Positions 23,916 through 34,689 of a stretch of DNA of 64,000 nucleotides are shown in pieces. The notes under the pieces were generated by a model that was not told the origin of the DNA, did no database searches, and was given only the letters and a program-made list of their open reading frames with translations. Positions within the stretch are counted from its first letter, which is position 1, and each line of letters opens with the position of its first letter. Source of the stretch: Aphidius gifuensis (Eukaryota; Arthropoda; Insecta; Hymenoptera; Braconidae); contig NC_057788.1 in assembly GCF_014905175.1 (NCBI RefSeq), forward strand, positions 16,906,154 to 16,970,153. Direction: 5' to 3'. A program made the position numbers and the translations under genes.

Positions 23916-24870
23916 TAAAAAAAGTGAAATCCATATATTTCGTCAATTAATTTTACTGTTGTTTTTTACTTAAATTTATTGAAAATGGTTATAAAAAAAA
24001 AAAATTCAAGAACGAAAGCATATTTAACAGCAATGGTGGGTATGCTTTCGTGAATTAAAAGTCCTCCTTAAGTGATAATGACGTAATTATTTTGTGTCTA
24101 TTCAATTCAATATTTTTATGAGTTTATTTAATCGACCATTTTTGGCTTTGCTAAAAGGAAAGATAAAAAATTGTTGGCCTGATGTTTTTTATCACTGTCA
24201 TTTAATCATAACTTGTAACAAACGCATTTGATGTTATCATTTTTTGTTTTTCTAATAGATGTTAGACTTCATACTTGAGAAAAAGACATTTCTTATATAG
24301 CTTCGACATTAAAATTTTAATGAAAAAAATTAAGGAAAAGAAGACTTTTGCTTAAAAATCAGTTGTCAGTCAGTGTTTATATGATAGGCACTTGATTGCT
24401 GTTTTTTTTTTAAATTTTGATTAAGTCGTAATGTGTGAAATATAAAAAAAATGGAGTTTACTAATTATTCAGTATATGAGAATGTTACAATACTTGGATA
24501 AAAATTAAGTATTGTACGTTGAAAACTTTAATCATAAATTTAAATTCAACTTTTCTTTCATTTCATTAGATATTTTCAATGCGTAAATTTAAGATAAATA
24601 ATTAGTGAATATAATAGTTAATGATAATGAGGGGAAATATAGAAAGACATAAATATGATGAATCATTGTGAACGTTATTAATTTGTTTTCCGAGAGGCAA
24701 CGGTTTAATCGACTTTTCGCTATTGATAAAAATATTAGATAATAGAAATAGACTATATCATTTATAATGACAAATGAATTTTTTCTTGTCAAAAAAAAAA
24801 AAAAAAAGTTAACAGTAGTTTAAAAAGGACTATTGAAACCCCAAATAATCACATCACATGGCTTCTCCGT

Positions 24871-24930
<60 letters not shown>
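24871..24930. repeat. AAT microsatellite
   Basis: About 20 perfect AAT units. Read on the minus strand it yields only a poly-Leu open frame, which I do not consider a gene. Confidence 0.95.
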
Positions 24931-24932
<2 letters not shown>

Positions 24933-26003
24933 CAATACAATTTCATATTAGAGCTTGAAGAAAAAATCAAGAAATAATTACAAAGCAACAGTCTCGACAT
25001 ATTTGCGTTAATTACATACTTCTTTCTATCGCAGAACATAATGATATTGGTGTCGCATAATAATATAAATTGTAAAATATAAACAAATAACTTTTATAAT
25101 TTGAATTAACGTTAATCATATATTAAATTAAATGAGGGAAACAAATCTTTTTACATTTTCATTCTAGCGTAAGAACTAAACTAATATAAAATATCAATGA
25201 ATTTATTTCATTTGAAAAAAAAAAAAAAAACAAAACCATGTCAATTTATTGAATTTTATTATTTAACATGGTGGATAAGGCACTCAGCAGTTTTTAATTA
25301 TTAATAAATGTAAATTTGTAATAAAAACATTATTCCGTCTTTCCAGATGTGGAAAAGATCAGTTTGTTATTTAAAAAAAAATATTTCGCATTATTACACG
25401 ATGATAACAATAAACTTCTTGTTAATAGTAAATATATCTATTGCAAATAGTTACATATCACAATTTTGTTTTTTTTTTTTTTAATATCTGAATAATAAAG
25501 TAATAAAAAGAAGTGACTCAATACAATTGAATTAAATATCATATTTTTTTGTATTTTTTTTCTTTTTTTAACATGAAACTCATTTATTCTGGCGAATAGA
25601 AACTTAATTATCGCAGTTTAGATGAACAGCTTTAAAAACATACGATAAAGTGTGGACTATTCCATTTTCTTTTGTTTTTTTTGTTATTTGGCCCAGCGCC
25701 ATAATTTCTTATCTATATCTAGTATATTCAGTATTTTGGAATATTGCAATGTCTCACCTGCTCGCAATTGTAGCATAAATCACGAATAAAATAGTAATAA
25801 AAAAAAAAAAAACAATCACTTCAACTGTTTGAACTTACACTATCAATCTTTTATCGATTCACCATTTACATACTTCAAATTTTTAAATATGTTAATTGAT
25901 AATAATTGACATTTGGGAAGATCAATTATTGAAAATTAAAGAATAAAGAAACAAAAAAAGTCGCGGTTAAGACTTAGTGAGGCATAAACAAAAGAATAAA
26001 AAT

Positions 26004-26014
26004 ATAATAATAAC

Positions 26015-26071
<57 letters not shown>
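26004..26071. repeat. AAT/ATT microsatellite near the TIS11 stop
   Basis: The run of AAT units, nearly perfect with one CAA interruption, starts about 30 bases beyond the TIS11 stop on the transcript side. If transcribed it gives an AUU-repeat tract at the very start of the 3' UTR. Confidence 0.95.
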
Positions 26072-26103
26072 CAGAAATAATAATGGGAACCGACATGAAT
26101 AAT

Positions 26104-27186
26104 TTAGATCTTGAGGTTGTCAAAGTCACCCAGGGTGCTGCTGATTCTGTTAAAAACAGGTAGCCTCGATTCAGCATTTGGTGACAAAGGTGAGGGTGTC
26201 CGTGGTGAAAGTTCATCGGAGACAGAACTGATGACACCAAGTGGACTTGGTGTTTGTCTAGTGGCAGCAAGTAAACCAATGTCTTGACCAAAGCTAAACG
26301 CAGTTGTTAAATTGTTATTTGTACAATCATCGCTGAAAAAACTTGCCATGGAATTTGTTGGCGATTGACTGAGACTCGAAGATGATGAGACTGATTCAGC
26401 TTGACTACCGAGAGAAAACGTTGGACTTAAATTCAATGGTTTCGGCCTTGCACTACCAATCACAGAGGTTGCTTGATGAATGTTGTGAATATTTTGATGT
26501 ACTGTTTGATGATGATGAGTAGTCAAACTCAAAGAATTTGTTCTTAAGAGAGGTGGATTGAAGGTTGTTGGCTGTGTTCCAATGCTCAACGAGCTGGTTC
26601 TTATAAGTGGTGCAGAGCGATGAAGGTTGTGATGATGATGGGGAAAAGGAGGAAGTTGATGATGATTATTGTTATTTGTTACTGCTACAATAGTCTGTGG
26701 TGAAGCAGTAATGTGCTCTAGCAACGAAATATTCATATTAATATTTGCTGCTGCTGCTGCACTGGCACTCAATAATGGATTCAAACTCATGATATTCGGC
26801 TGAGCACTACCCAATTGTGCACTAACTTTTTGATTATGAATTCTTGCTTCTTCAAAATTATGAATGAAATGACAACGAGCACCATAAGGGCAAAGTGCAA
26901 TAGTATGGAATGTGCGACATAATTCAGTTTTATATTTTGGATGGCGAGTTAAGTTGCGTAGTTCATTATAACCATGAGCAAACTGACACTTGTCACCATA
27001 TTTACAAGCACCAGATTCTTCAAATGGACGACAAAGTTCGGTTTTATAACGTGATGTTGGTTCACTAACACTTCTGTCCAGTTTACGATGTTGCTCAATC
27101 AATGTCACTAGGGAAGTAAAACTACGTCTCAGCGGTGGATGATTTCCACTTGATGAATCCTTTGATTTCGTTTGTCCTCCAGGATT
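26104..27186 (-). CDS. TIS11: TIS11/tristetraprolin family mRNA-decay factor, terminal coding exon
   Basis: The 361-codon open exon runs from a TTTTAG acceptor (27188-27187) to TAA at 26106-26104. Counting from the exon start, finger 1 is C52-x8-C61-x5-C67-x3-H71 and finger 2 is C90-x8-C99-x5-C105-x3-H109. They are separated by 18 residues and led by RYKTELC and KYKTELC, the hallmark of the ZFP36/TIS11 family, which binds AU-rich elements in 3' UTRs and recruits deadenylases. HRKLDRSVSEP precedes finger 1. After the fingers come Ala, Asn/His and Ser-rich low-complexity segments. The tail has PRTPSPLSP and RLPVFNRISS, matching the conserved C-terminal CNOT1-binding region of insect TIS11. The frame stays open to the acceptor and enters in phase 0, so the true start codon is in an upstream exon; translation could otherwise begin only at a non-ATG codon. 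Finger 2 has IAL where the family often has IGF. Confidence 0.93.
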   Translation of the reverse strand, partial: NPGGQTKSKDSSSGNHPPLRRSFTSLVTLIEQHRKLDRSVSEPTSRYKTELCRPFEESGACKYGDKCQFAHGYNELRNLTRHPKYKTELCRTFHTIALCPYGARCHFIHNFEEARIHNQKVSAQLGSAQPNIMSLNPLLSASAAAAANINMNISLLEHITASPQTIVAVTNNNNHHQLPPFPHHHHNLHRSAPLIRTSSLSIGTQPTTFNPPLLRTNSLSLTTHHHQTVHQNIHNIHQATSVIGSARPKPLNLSPTFSLGSQAESVSSSSSLSQSPTNSMASFFSDDCTNNNLTTAFSFGQDIGLLAATRQTPSPLGVISSVSDELSPRTPSPLSPNAESRLPVFNRISSTLGDFDNLKI

Positions 27187-27189
27187 CTA

Positions 27190-28000
27190 AAACCATAAAT
27201 ATCAAATTTTTATAAATTTTTTTTTCTTACTGCTATAGTAGAAACTCAATCATCTGAACTAATTACAACTACAACTAGTTGGGGTGGATTTTTTTTTTCG
27301 TTAGGATTATGTATAATTGTTGTATTTATATATATTCGCTACTTGCATGACCTTGAACGGCTCTCGCTTGTAACCAACCCACCGATGGTGACCAAAATCA
27401 GCAATAAAGGAGTAAAAAATATATAAAGAATTTCGGAAATGCCTTGGTAGAATTCTGTGTGATTCAATTAGTTTCAATCCATTCGTTAGCTAATTTCAAT
27501 AGCTACAAAGTGGATACAATATAAGTAGGCATTTAACAGCTAATAAATAGCCATCTAACATAGAAAAATTTTCGTTTCTAACAAAATAGCTAATAAGTAG
27601 GCAATTGTTAGAATCAACGATTAGATTCATTTTATTCTGATCGCCCTCTGTAACTAGAATCATGATGACTATTTCTTATCTAAAATATTACCCATAAAAT
27701 AGCTAATAAATACATAAAGATTACTGTTATAGTCAACTGAGCGAATGTTACTATTTAGGCAAGGGAATGAGCCTTCCCCTACTCTCCCTTAAAAACATTT
27801 GATGCCGTAGCCCCCTCTCCCAAAGTAACATTCGCTTCTCGTATCTTACATACTCGTTTTATTTTAGTGCTCCAGAGGGCACTGGAGTAAATTTAGAGAC
27901 TTACAGTGGACTGAGTATAAGAACTGCAAGAACTTAGATTCAATTTACAACTGTCAGTGAATAATATTATTTATTTTTTTAATTTACAATCAACAAAGTG
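27190..28000. other. 5' intronic sequence of TIS11, non-coding
   Basis: Adjoins the TIS11 acceptor. It contains AATAGCTAATAAATAGGC-type units (27480-27720). No exon found. Confidence 0.5.
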
Positions 28001-28009
28001 GCATAACAA

Positions 28010-28320
28010 AATTATTTTTGGCCTAGCGGGCGGGAACTGCCTATTTGTCGCCCTAAATTTGTGGCGCAAAACATATTTTTGTCGCCCTACAAACGTCAAA
28101 CGGGTGTTTCCCGCCCGCTCGGCCAAAATAGTATATTGTGTATCAAGGGCGCAATGTGAGTGATTGTCGCCCGCACTAGAGTGGGTATAAGCAGAGTGAA
28201 GCCACCGAGGTCCCATTAGTCCGACATTTTGTGCTCGCCGTATGGAGTGTGTATAAGGGGGTTCTGTCACTTCCGAGGTAAAAATCATCTATGGCTTCAC
28301 TCTGCTTATACCCACTCAAG
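28010..28320. repeat. GGGCGGGAA/CCCGCCCGC foldback pair
   Basis: TTTTGGCCTAGCGGGCGGGAA and its inverse CCCGCCCGCTCGGCCAAAA close a first hairpin (28015-28130). GTGGGTATAAGCAGAGTGAA and its inverse close a second (28180-28316). The first recurs at 31434-31560. Confidence 0.75.
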
Positions 28321-28559
28321 TTTTTTCTTTGGAATTTTTTTTTCTAAAGTTTTTTTTCTAATTTTTCTCTAAATTTGATTCTTATATTTTTTTATAATTA
28401 ATTTTGAATATTTCCCTTATTCACAATTTACCCAAGAATTTGGATAGTAAATTAAGCTAAATATTGATTGTTTGGCTACAATTACAGCTCTTAGTAAAAA
28501 ATCTAACTAAGTAGAAAATTAAGCTGATAAAATTATGTAGATACTGTGTGTTTAAAAAT

Positions 28560-28710
28560 TGTTCTAAGTCCCTTTTTTTACTTTTATTTGACTTGGCAAA
28601 ACTAGCCAAAACTAGAGAGTTAAAACTGAATCTACCTGAGAACAGTAGAATAGCATAAACTGAGATAAACCGTGACCCTCACCGCTGGGTGCCAAAAATC
28701 TGAATTTACC
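28560..28710. repeat. Dispersed repeat R (ATTTGACTTGGCAAAACTAG)
   Basis: Matches 48590-48750 directly and 47045-47180 in inverse. A partial copy is at 48345-48440. Confidence 0.8.
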
Positions 28711-29617
28711 GTTTCCCTTTCGGCCTTCCTCGTCGACTCTGCATCATCTATGTGTGTCCTTCGTGCGGGCGAGAATCACTCACATTGCGTCCTTGTTGCA
28801 CAATATACTCTTTCCAGTAAACTGTACGACCAAATATTTAGACTCTCCCGACCTAAAAAATCTCAGTCTTCCGAGGTCTTCCAAGTCCTAAAACGCGCTT
28901 TATTGAACTTAAACTGTCTTCCAAGTCTTAATACGCGCTTTATTAGACTTCCGAAGTCTTCCAAACAAAATCACAATTTTTTTTGATAATTTTCGAAGCT
29001 GCCGTAGTCTTCCAGATCAAGCGTTAACGCTTGATTTGCGAGACTTCGAAAGCCTTCAGGTTTTCTAAAATTTTTTCATGTCACAGCGGGGTTTATTTTC
29101 GCCCCCCCCCCCCCTCAAATTAAAATAAAATAAAATAAATTTTAAAGAAAAACGACTTTGAAAGCCTGCGGTGAAAGACTTGGAAATTTATTTTAACAAA
29201 AATTAAGGCAGTATGTAAATCCCAAGGTGAGATAATTTTTTGGGTTCAAAGAGGCACCCTTGTAACCATAGCTTAAAAAAATAATAAGTGCCCTCTAATG
29301 TCTAAAATTTGTATACTTTACTGACGCGTCTTTAGAAGTATGAGTGAGGGCGCCTCGTATTTACACACACTAATACTACTTCAGCAGATTTTCAATGCTT
29401 CGCCTGGTACTTTTTGACTGTTTTTGACCCTAAATTTTCGTTTTAAATAATTAGTAACTTTTAAAATTCGTGGTAGAAATCGATAATTTTTTTAAAATTA
29501 TTTTTGTTATTAAAAGAAGTATAAGCTGTAGTAAAATAAAGGTTTTCTGTGAGAGCGTTTTTTCAATAGAAGTGAAAACGTGCCGATGCTTCCTATGCTT
29601 GTGTGTTAAAGTGTTAA

Positions 29618-30095
29618 GGTACAACTAGGGAAAATTAAAAATAATGACGATTTCACGAATTTTATAGAGTAGATAATTGAAATAACGATACACCCTTTTC
29701 TTTAATCAGTTTTTTTGTTATAAGATGTTTTTTTGACCAATTAACTGTTAAAGATGGTCCTTTTTTTTGAGGTTAAACATAGGCTCTTATGGAAAATGAT
29801 GTTCAGATTTTCATAATACCCCATCGAAATACTTGAAAAAATAATGCCATATTTACCAAAAACTAAAGGATAAAACTAGAAAAAAAGACGAAGAATCATC
29901 ACCCAAATTTAGTATAGGTTTTAATATTCAATTTTAATTAATAGAGGATAATAAATTTTTGTCTTTGTCTAAATACTTGAGTGGAAGTGAGAAACAGTAT
30001 TCTCTTTCTAATCTTTCGTCCTTTTCGCACTCATGAATATATAATGTTTTTAGCAAACATCCGCCAGATGTCTCTCATTTTGCCCTAGTTGTACC
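29618..30095. mobile_element. TTAA-flanked MITE (GGTACAACTAGGG termini)
   Basis: Perfect 13-base ends GGTACAACTAGGG / CCCTAGTTGTACC, with TTAA at 29614-29617 and 30096-30099. The interior resembles 3843-4334. Confidence 0.87.
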
Positions 30096-30591
30096 TTAAA
30101 TTGTTGTCAACTTTGACCCTAATTATCTCGGTCAAATCGTGGTATAAAATTACAAAAAAAATTTGATAAAATATATCTTTATTTCACTTAAAAAATAAGC
30201 CTTCTTTGATCAAAATCTGTGAGAGGGAATTTTTTTTCAATATTTTGACATACTGCCTTAAGGAACTTAAAAAAATTTCAAACTACCCGATATAAAGTTA
30301 TCAAGTTTCCTATTAATTTATATCTAAAAACAACTATATCTCGCGAATTCGTATTAACATATTGCTTTTATCACCTAATTCATTTTATTACATAATTTTT
30401 TAAAATTTGTATATCTTTTTTAAGAAAAAAAAAATCAAGTTCTTCGAATTTTAATAGATCTAGTATTAAATTCTACTTTAAATATTTATTCAAGTATTTA
30501 TAATATAAAATTGATTTAAATAACAAAAATTAGAAGTCAAAAGTTTATAATGTAAATAATCTCTATCAGTATCAATTGAACAAATGGCTGA

Positions 30592-30622
30592 GTGGAGACC
30601 TACGATCGTTCCTTCGTAGGTT
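30592..30622. repeat. CTACGATCGTTCCTTCGTAG hairpin plus T run
   Basis: A short stem followed by ten or more T. It looks terminator-like but lies inside repeat DNA. Confidence 0.4.
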
Positions 30623-30869
30623 TTTTTTTTTTGCTTTTTTTACGGCTCAAAATAAAAAAAAATAAAAAAATGGAAGACTTCGGAAGCCTACGGTTTTGAA
30701 ATGGAAGACTTCCTCTGAAAGACCTTAGGCTTACGAAGTTTTTAAATGGAAGACTTGGTAAGCTTGAGGTCTTTCATTGGAAGTTTTCCGAAGTCTTTCT
30801 AGTTGGACGAATAAAGACTGTTTTAAGACTTCGACATTTTTAAGACTGAGATTTTTTAGCTCGGGGCTG

Positions 30870-33165
30870 TGTTAATAAAAAAATATATTCAAAGACCTCT
30901 TTCCTCTGTTTTTTTTTTTTGCCTAGGATATTATAGACAATATCAACAATGTTTATGAATTTTTTTAGAATTTTCATATATGACTTGGTTTTCGAGATAT
31001 GAGCGTGTAAATTTAAAACAAAAATTTAATTTTTTTTTTGTAAATTACTTTTATTTTTTACATTTAAAGACTTTGACTTTTTTTGCCTAAATTATTGTAG
31101 ACATTATTAACAACGTTTATGAATTTTTCTAAGATTTTTCTATATAGCTTTCTATGTAAAAAAAAAAAATTGAAAAAACGAAAAATGCAAATTTTTTTTT
31201 TCACATCCAAAGCCACATAGAAATATCCTCGAAAAATTCATAAACATTATCTAGTTTTGCCAAGTTTCAAAATAAGGGATTTAGTTTTTTTTCGTAAAAA
31301 GCTAGATTTTTTGCTTAGCCGCTAGAATTTTACTTTGCTGTAATTGTAGCCAAACAATCAATATTTATATCTTTTCCTTAGCTACAATATTCCTTAGCTA
31401 GATTCTAGGGCTAAACTAAGTTCTTTTTTTTATTTTTGGCCTAGCGCTAGCGGGCGAGAATTGCCCGTTTGTCGCCCTAAATTTGTGGCGCGAAGCATAT
31501 CTTTGTCGCCCTACACATTGCGGGCGACAAACGGGTGTTTCCCGCCCGCTCGGCCAAAAAATAGTATGAGTTACGCGGGCGGAATGTGAGTGATCGTCCC
31601 TATTTCCAAACTCGGCAAAACTATACAAAAATTGGACAAGAATACGAATAGGGGGAAATGGCATAATCCAAGGGTCGGTCACGTTCCTCACCGCGGGGGC
31701 CACGGCACTGAATTCGGGTGTTTCCCCGCCCACAACGCTTGCCACCCCACTCTACTGGCAAACATCAATGAGCTGGCTCAGCGTATATGCGAGAGAAGGA
31801 CAGAAATAATAAAAACTCAAGGTTCTTGGAATCATCCTATGGATCTCTGCATGTTGGAATTCGGGCCGCTTAAGTGGCCGCCATCTTCAGCCCCGTAAAA
31901 AAAGTCATTTTTAGTAATTTAGACATAAACTTGCAACAATAAATCTCGCTTCACCCCATACCTATCTTTAACAGGATGGGCTGCAGAGTGGCGTAAAGTT
32001 GCGTAGAGTCCAAGCCCCTATTGAGCGAGAAGTTATGTCATCGCAGAAAAGCCATCACTTCAGGCTCCGTAAAGTTGGCGCGCAACTTCAACGTAGAAAC
32101 TTCATATAGGGCTTAAAAGAAAGCTCTGAGTTTGTAGTATTTTGTAGTAAAAAAATGAGAATTTGTAGAAAGTTACGCATTTGTTTATTTATATATCAGA
32201 TAATAATTATTAATTAACTTTTTGATTTATTGTTTAAAATAAAAAAAAAAATGTCTATTTAATGCAAGGAGACCTGCTCCAATTTGTAGTAAAAAAATTA
32301 GAATTGGTAGTTTGATAGTTTTCGAGAAAAATAAACTTGTTTATAAATACCTTAATAAACAAATTAATTTTTCGGAAAAACTATTTAACTACAAATTCCA
32401 ATTTTTTTACTACAATTTTCTAGAAGCCTCCCTGCATCTAACTGACATCAAAGAATTATATTATGTTGATAATAAAAAAAGTTATACTTATTCAAACATT
32501 TTGGAGTAAAAAAAAAATAGGAAAAAAAACCTATCTTCCGGAGAAAATTTTTTTCCGGAAGATAGGTTCAACTACAAATTCTAATTTTTATACTTCAAAG
32601 TAAAAAATAACAGTGAAAGAAAAACAGACAATTTTAATTTGTCAGCAGTCGGACGAAAGTCAACGGGCTGTAAAAGATTTTCTTTTCTGAAGCTCAGAAG
32701 ATGACGCTGAACCTAGCCTCCACGCTAGGTAGCTAGTTGCCAACTGTGAAAAAGCCCTGTATATATCTAGTGCGACGGGTGCCCCGAGCCATATATTTTT
32801 CTTTTTTTCTTGAAATTCATTCCTAAATTAACTTATAATTTATAAGTATTAGACACAAATTTACCCTGAAGAAATAAATATTTAAAAGGACGTCCAAAGG
32901 GTAAGATTACAGAAAATCCAAGTTTTTAGTTTTTTTAACCCTTTTTCACTTAAATCTGTAGAAAATCGAAATTTAAATGAAGAATTTTAACAATACGAGC
33001 ACAAACATAACTATACTCCCTATGCTTATATGCCTAAGTTGTCACATTTGACATTAATTATCTTGATTTTATCACAGAGAAAAATTACCGAATAAATCTA
33101 CTAGATAGATAATTATTTTATATAAAAATAAAAAAAATAGATAAAAAATTAGATAAAGGAAAATT
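30870..33165. other. Repeat-rich non-coding DNA
   Basis: Includes the foldback copy at 31434-31560 (GCGGGCGAGAA / CCCGCCCGC), an inverted pair TAGTAAAAAAATTAGAATTG (32287) / CAATTTTTTTACTACAA (32399), and a perfect hairpin AACCTATCTTCCGGA at 32529-32567. No gene supported; the frame at 31590-31898 lies across repeat material. Confidence 0.55.
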
Positions 33166-33173
33166 TTACTTAA

Positions 33174-33723
33174 GGGAGTTCGAACGAAAAAAGTACAAAC
33201 AAGAAATGTGACCTAGTGGGCCCCTCAATGCTATAGTAAAAATTTATAAAATTTTATGCGGCACCCTTCACTTTTTTCTGCGTAGTCAGTCCTGTTTTCC
33301 ACTAATACATGTGCGGTTGTGTGTATCTATATGCACACAAACGTATTTTGTTACCTCCACTCCTTCGCTCTTTGACTTTTTTTTTTTTTTAAACAATGAT
33401 TGTTCAACTTTCTAGCCGGGAATTTGAATTTTTTTTTTTTTCTATAATCATTCTAAGATTTTAAAGTTTCATACAGATAGTTTTTTATTTAGGTGTGAAG
33501 ACAAGAACACGGTAAAAATTTGATATATATTGTTTTTTTTTTAACATTTTTCGACTTTCCCGTGAACGTACACGCTAAAAGTTGTTGACTTTGAATATTA
33601 ATAACTATTTTACGAGCAGGGATAGACTTCTGAAATTTTGGCATAAGATAGATAACTATTTCATAAACCTACTGTGAAAATTTAAAAAAAAGTTAAAGAT
33701 AATCAAGTGTTGTTCGAACTCCC
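33174..33723. mobile_element. TTAA-flanked MITE (GGGAGTTCGAAC termini)
   Basis: GGGAGTTCGAAC and GTTCGAACTCCC close a 550-base unit, with TTAA at 33170-33173 and 33724-33727. Confidence 0.87.
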
Positions 33724-34079
33724 TTAAAAAAAATCATAAATAGTACCATTTGGTCGATGGTCAAAGAAAAAAGTAATTTATACAGAAAGTCTATAGTCAG
33801 CTTCACAATATTCTTTTTTTTACGCCTGTGACAACCCTCAACAATAATTCTCATGCTTTTTTTTAAGTGAAACTTCTTTTCGTTCGGTAGTGACAAAAAA
33901 CTCTATGTAACGCTCGAGCGTAGGGAACTTTTGAGCGAATGACGCGTCCCCTCTCTGTCAGTCGAGCGTTCACCCATACACTTCATGAGAGTAAGTGAGA
34001 AAGAAACAGATGCTCGGACGGCGAATTAATATTATTATTATTAGTCTGTGTGAGCATACTTTTATTTCGAGAGGCCATT

Positions 34080-34430
34080 CATGCCCCGATTTAGTGACAT
34101 CACGATTACAAATGTAGTTGAAATATCGTCAAAATTACTCTGACTACGAGTGACTACAGTCAAAAAAACTCGTGACTTCATGATTACGTTTTGACTACAC
34201 TTCAGCGTAATCAAAAAAATTTAATACAAATTAAGAAAACAATCATAAAGTATAAAAAATTGTTGATTAGCTAAGACTGGCGACAATGAATTACGATTGA
34301 CTACCATTGACTACGCACAACTACTCGAAAGTGACCATGAAAAAACGCAGTCAAAAATTTTCGTTGACTACGCTGACTACACAATGACTACGAGTCGACT
34401 CACGAGTCGACTATGAGCTAAGTGACACCA
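34080..34430. repeat. TGACTAC-rich block
   Basis: The heptamer TGACTAC and close variants (CGACTAT, TGATTAC) recur about fifteen times, mainly in 34120-34420. No gene seen. Confidence 0.65.
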
Positions 34431-34570
34431 TGGCTACGTTCATGGTTGGCTTCTCGTTTTACCCTTTCTCATTCACTTATGTGCACCATAATGTAAATAA
34501 TTTAATCAAGTTATTGTCAACCAAAAGGCCAAAACACGAAAGAAGTTTTACTTCCCTCACGCGCACTGGT

Positions 34571-34605
34571 AACACACACACACACACACGCACGCACGCA
34601 CGCAC
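34571..34605. repeat. CA/CACG compound microsatellite
   Basis: An AC run passes into a CACG-type run. A shorter decayed version of the same context, with ACACACA next to a poly-T run, occurs near 51600. Confidence 0.9.
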
Positions 34606-34689
34606 TTTTTTCCAATGGCAGATTTTGAAAAAACGTCAAAACGTTGGTAGAAAGAAAAATATAGAGGGTTAAAAAAAAATGTAGATTTC

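Larger units (their letters stand above)
24000..26103 (-). other. Probable TIS11 3' UTR and downstream AT-rich DNA
   Basis: No gene is visible after the TIS11 stop on either strand. The segment holds ATT/AAT microsatellites and, read on the minus strand, scattered ATTTA pentamers and a TTATTTAT-like motif near 24593-24602. Such AU-rich motifs are the known targets of this protein family, so self-regulation is possible. The transcript end cannot be placed, because AATAAA-type motifs are frequent in DNA this AT-rich. Confidence 0.4.
28845..30868. mobile_element. Foldback with CTAAAAAATCTCAGTCTT termini, containing a nested element
   Basis: CCGACCTAAAAAATCTCAG near 28848 is answered by CTGAGATTTTTTAGCTCGG near 30846. 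Subterminal parts repeat AAGTCTTCC/GGAAGACTT in opposite senses. It includes a 12-C run at about 29102 and the TTAA element 29618-30095. No target duplication was recognised. Confidence 0.5.

Noticed and set aside
25974..26291. 105-codon minus-strand frame ending in a run of Tyr
   Set aside because: It overlaps the TIS11 exon in another frame and continues into the ATT microsatellite; a shadow of the real gene.
31416..31898. Overlapping frames of about 100 codons on both strands
   Set aside because: They span the GCGGGCGAGAA/CCCGCCCGC foldback, and the opposing frames arise from its symmetry and its higher GC content.
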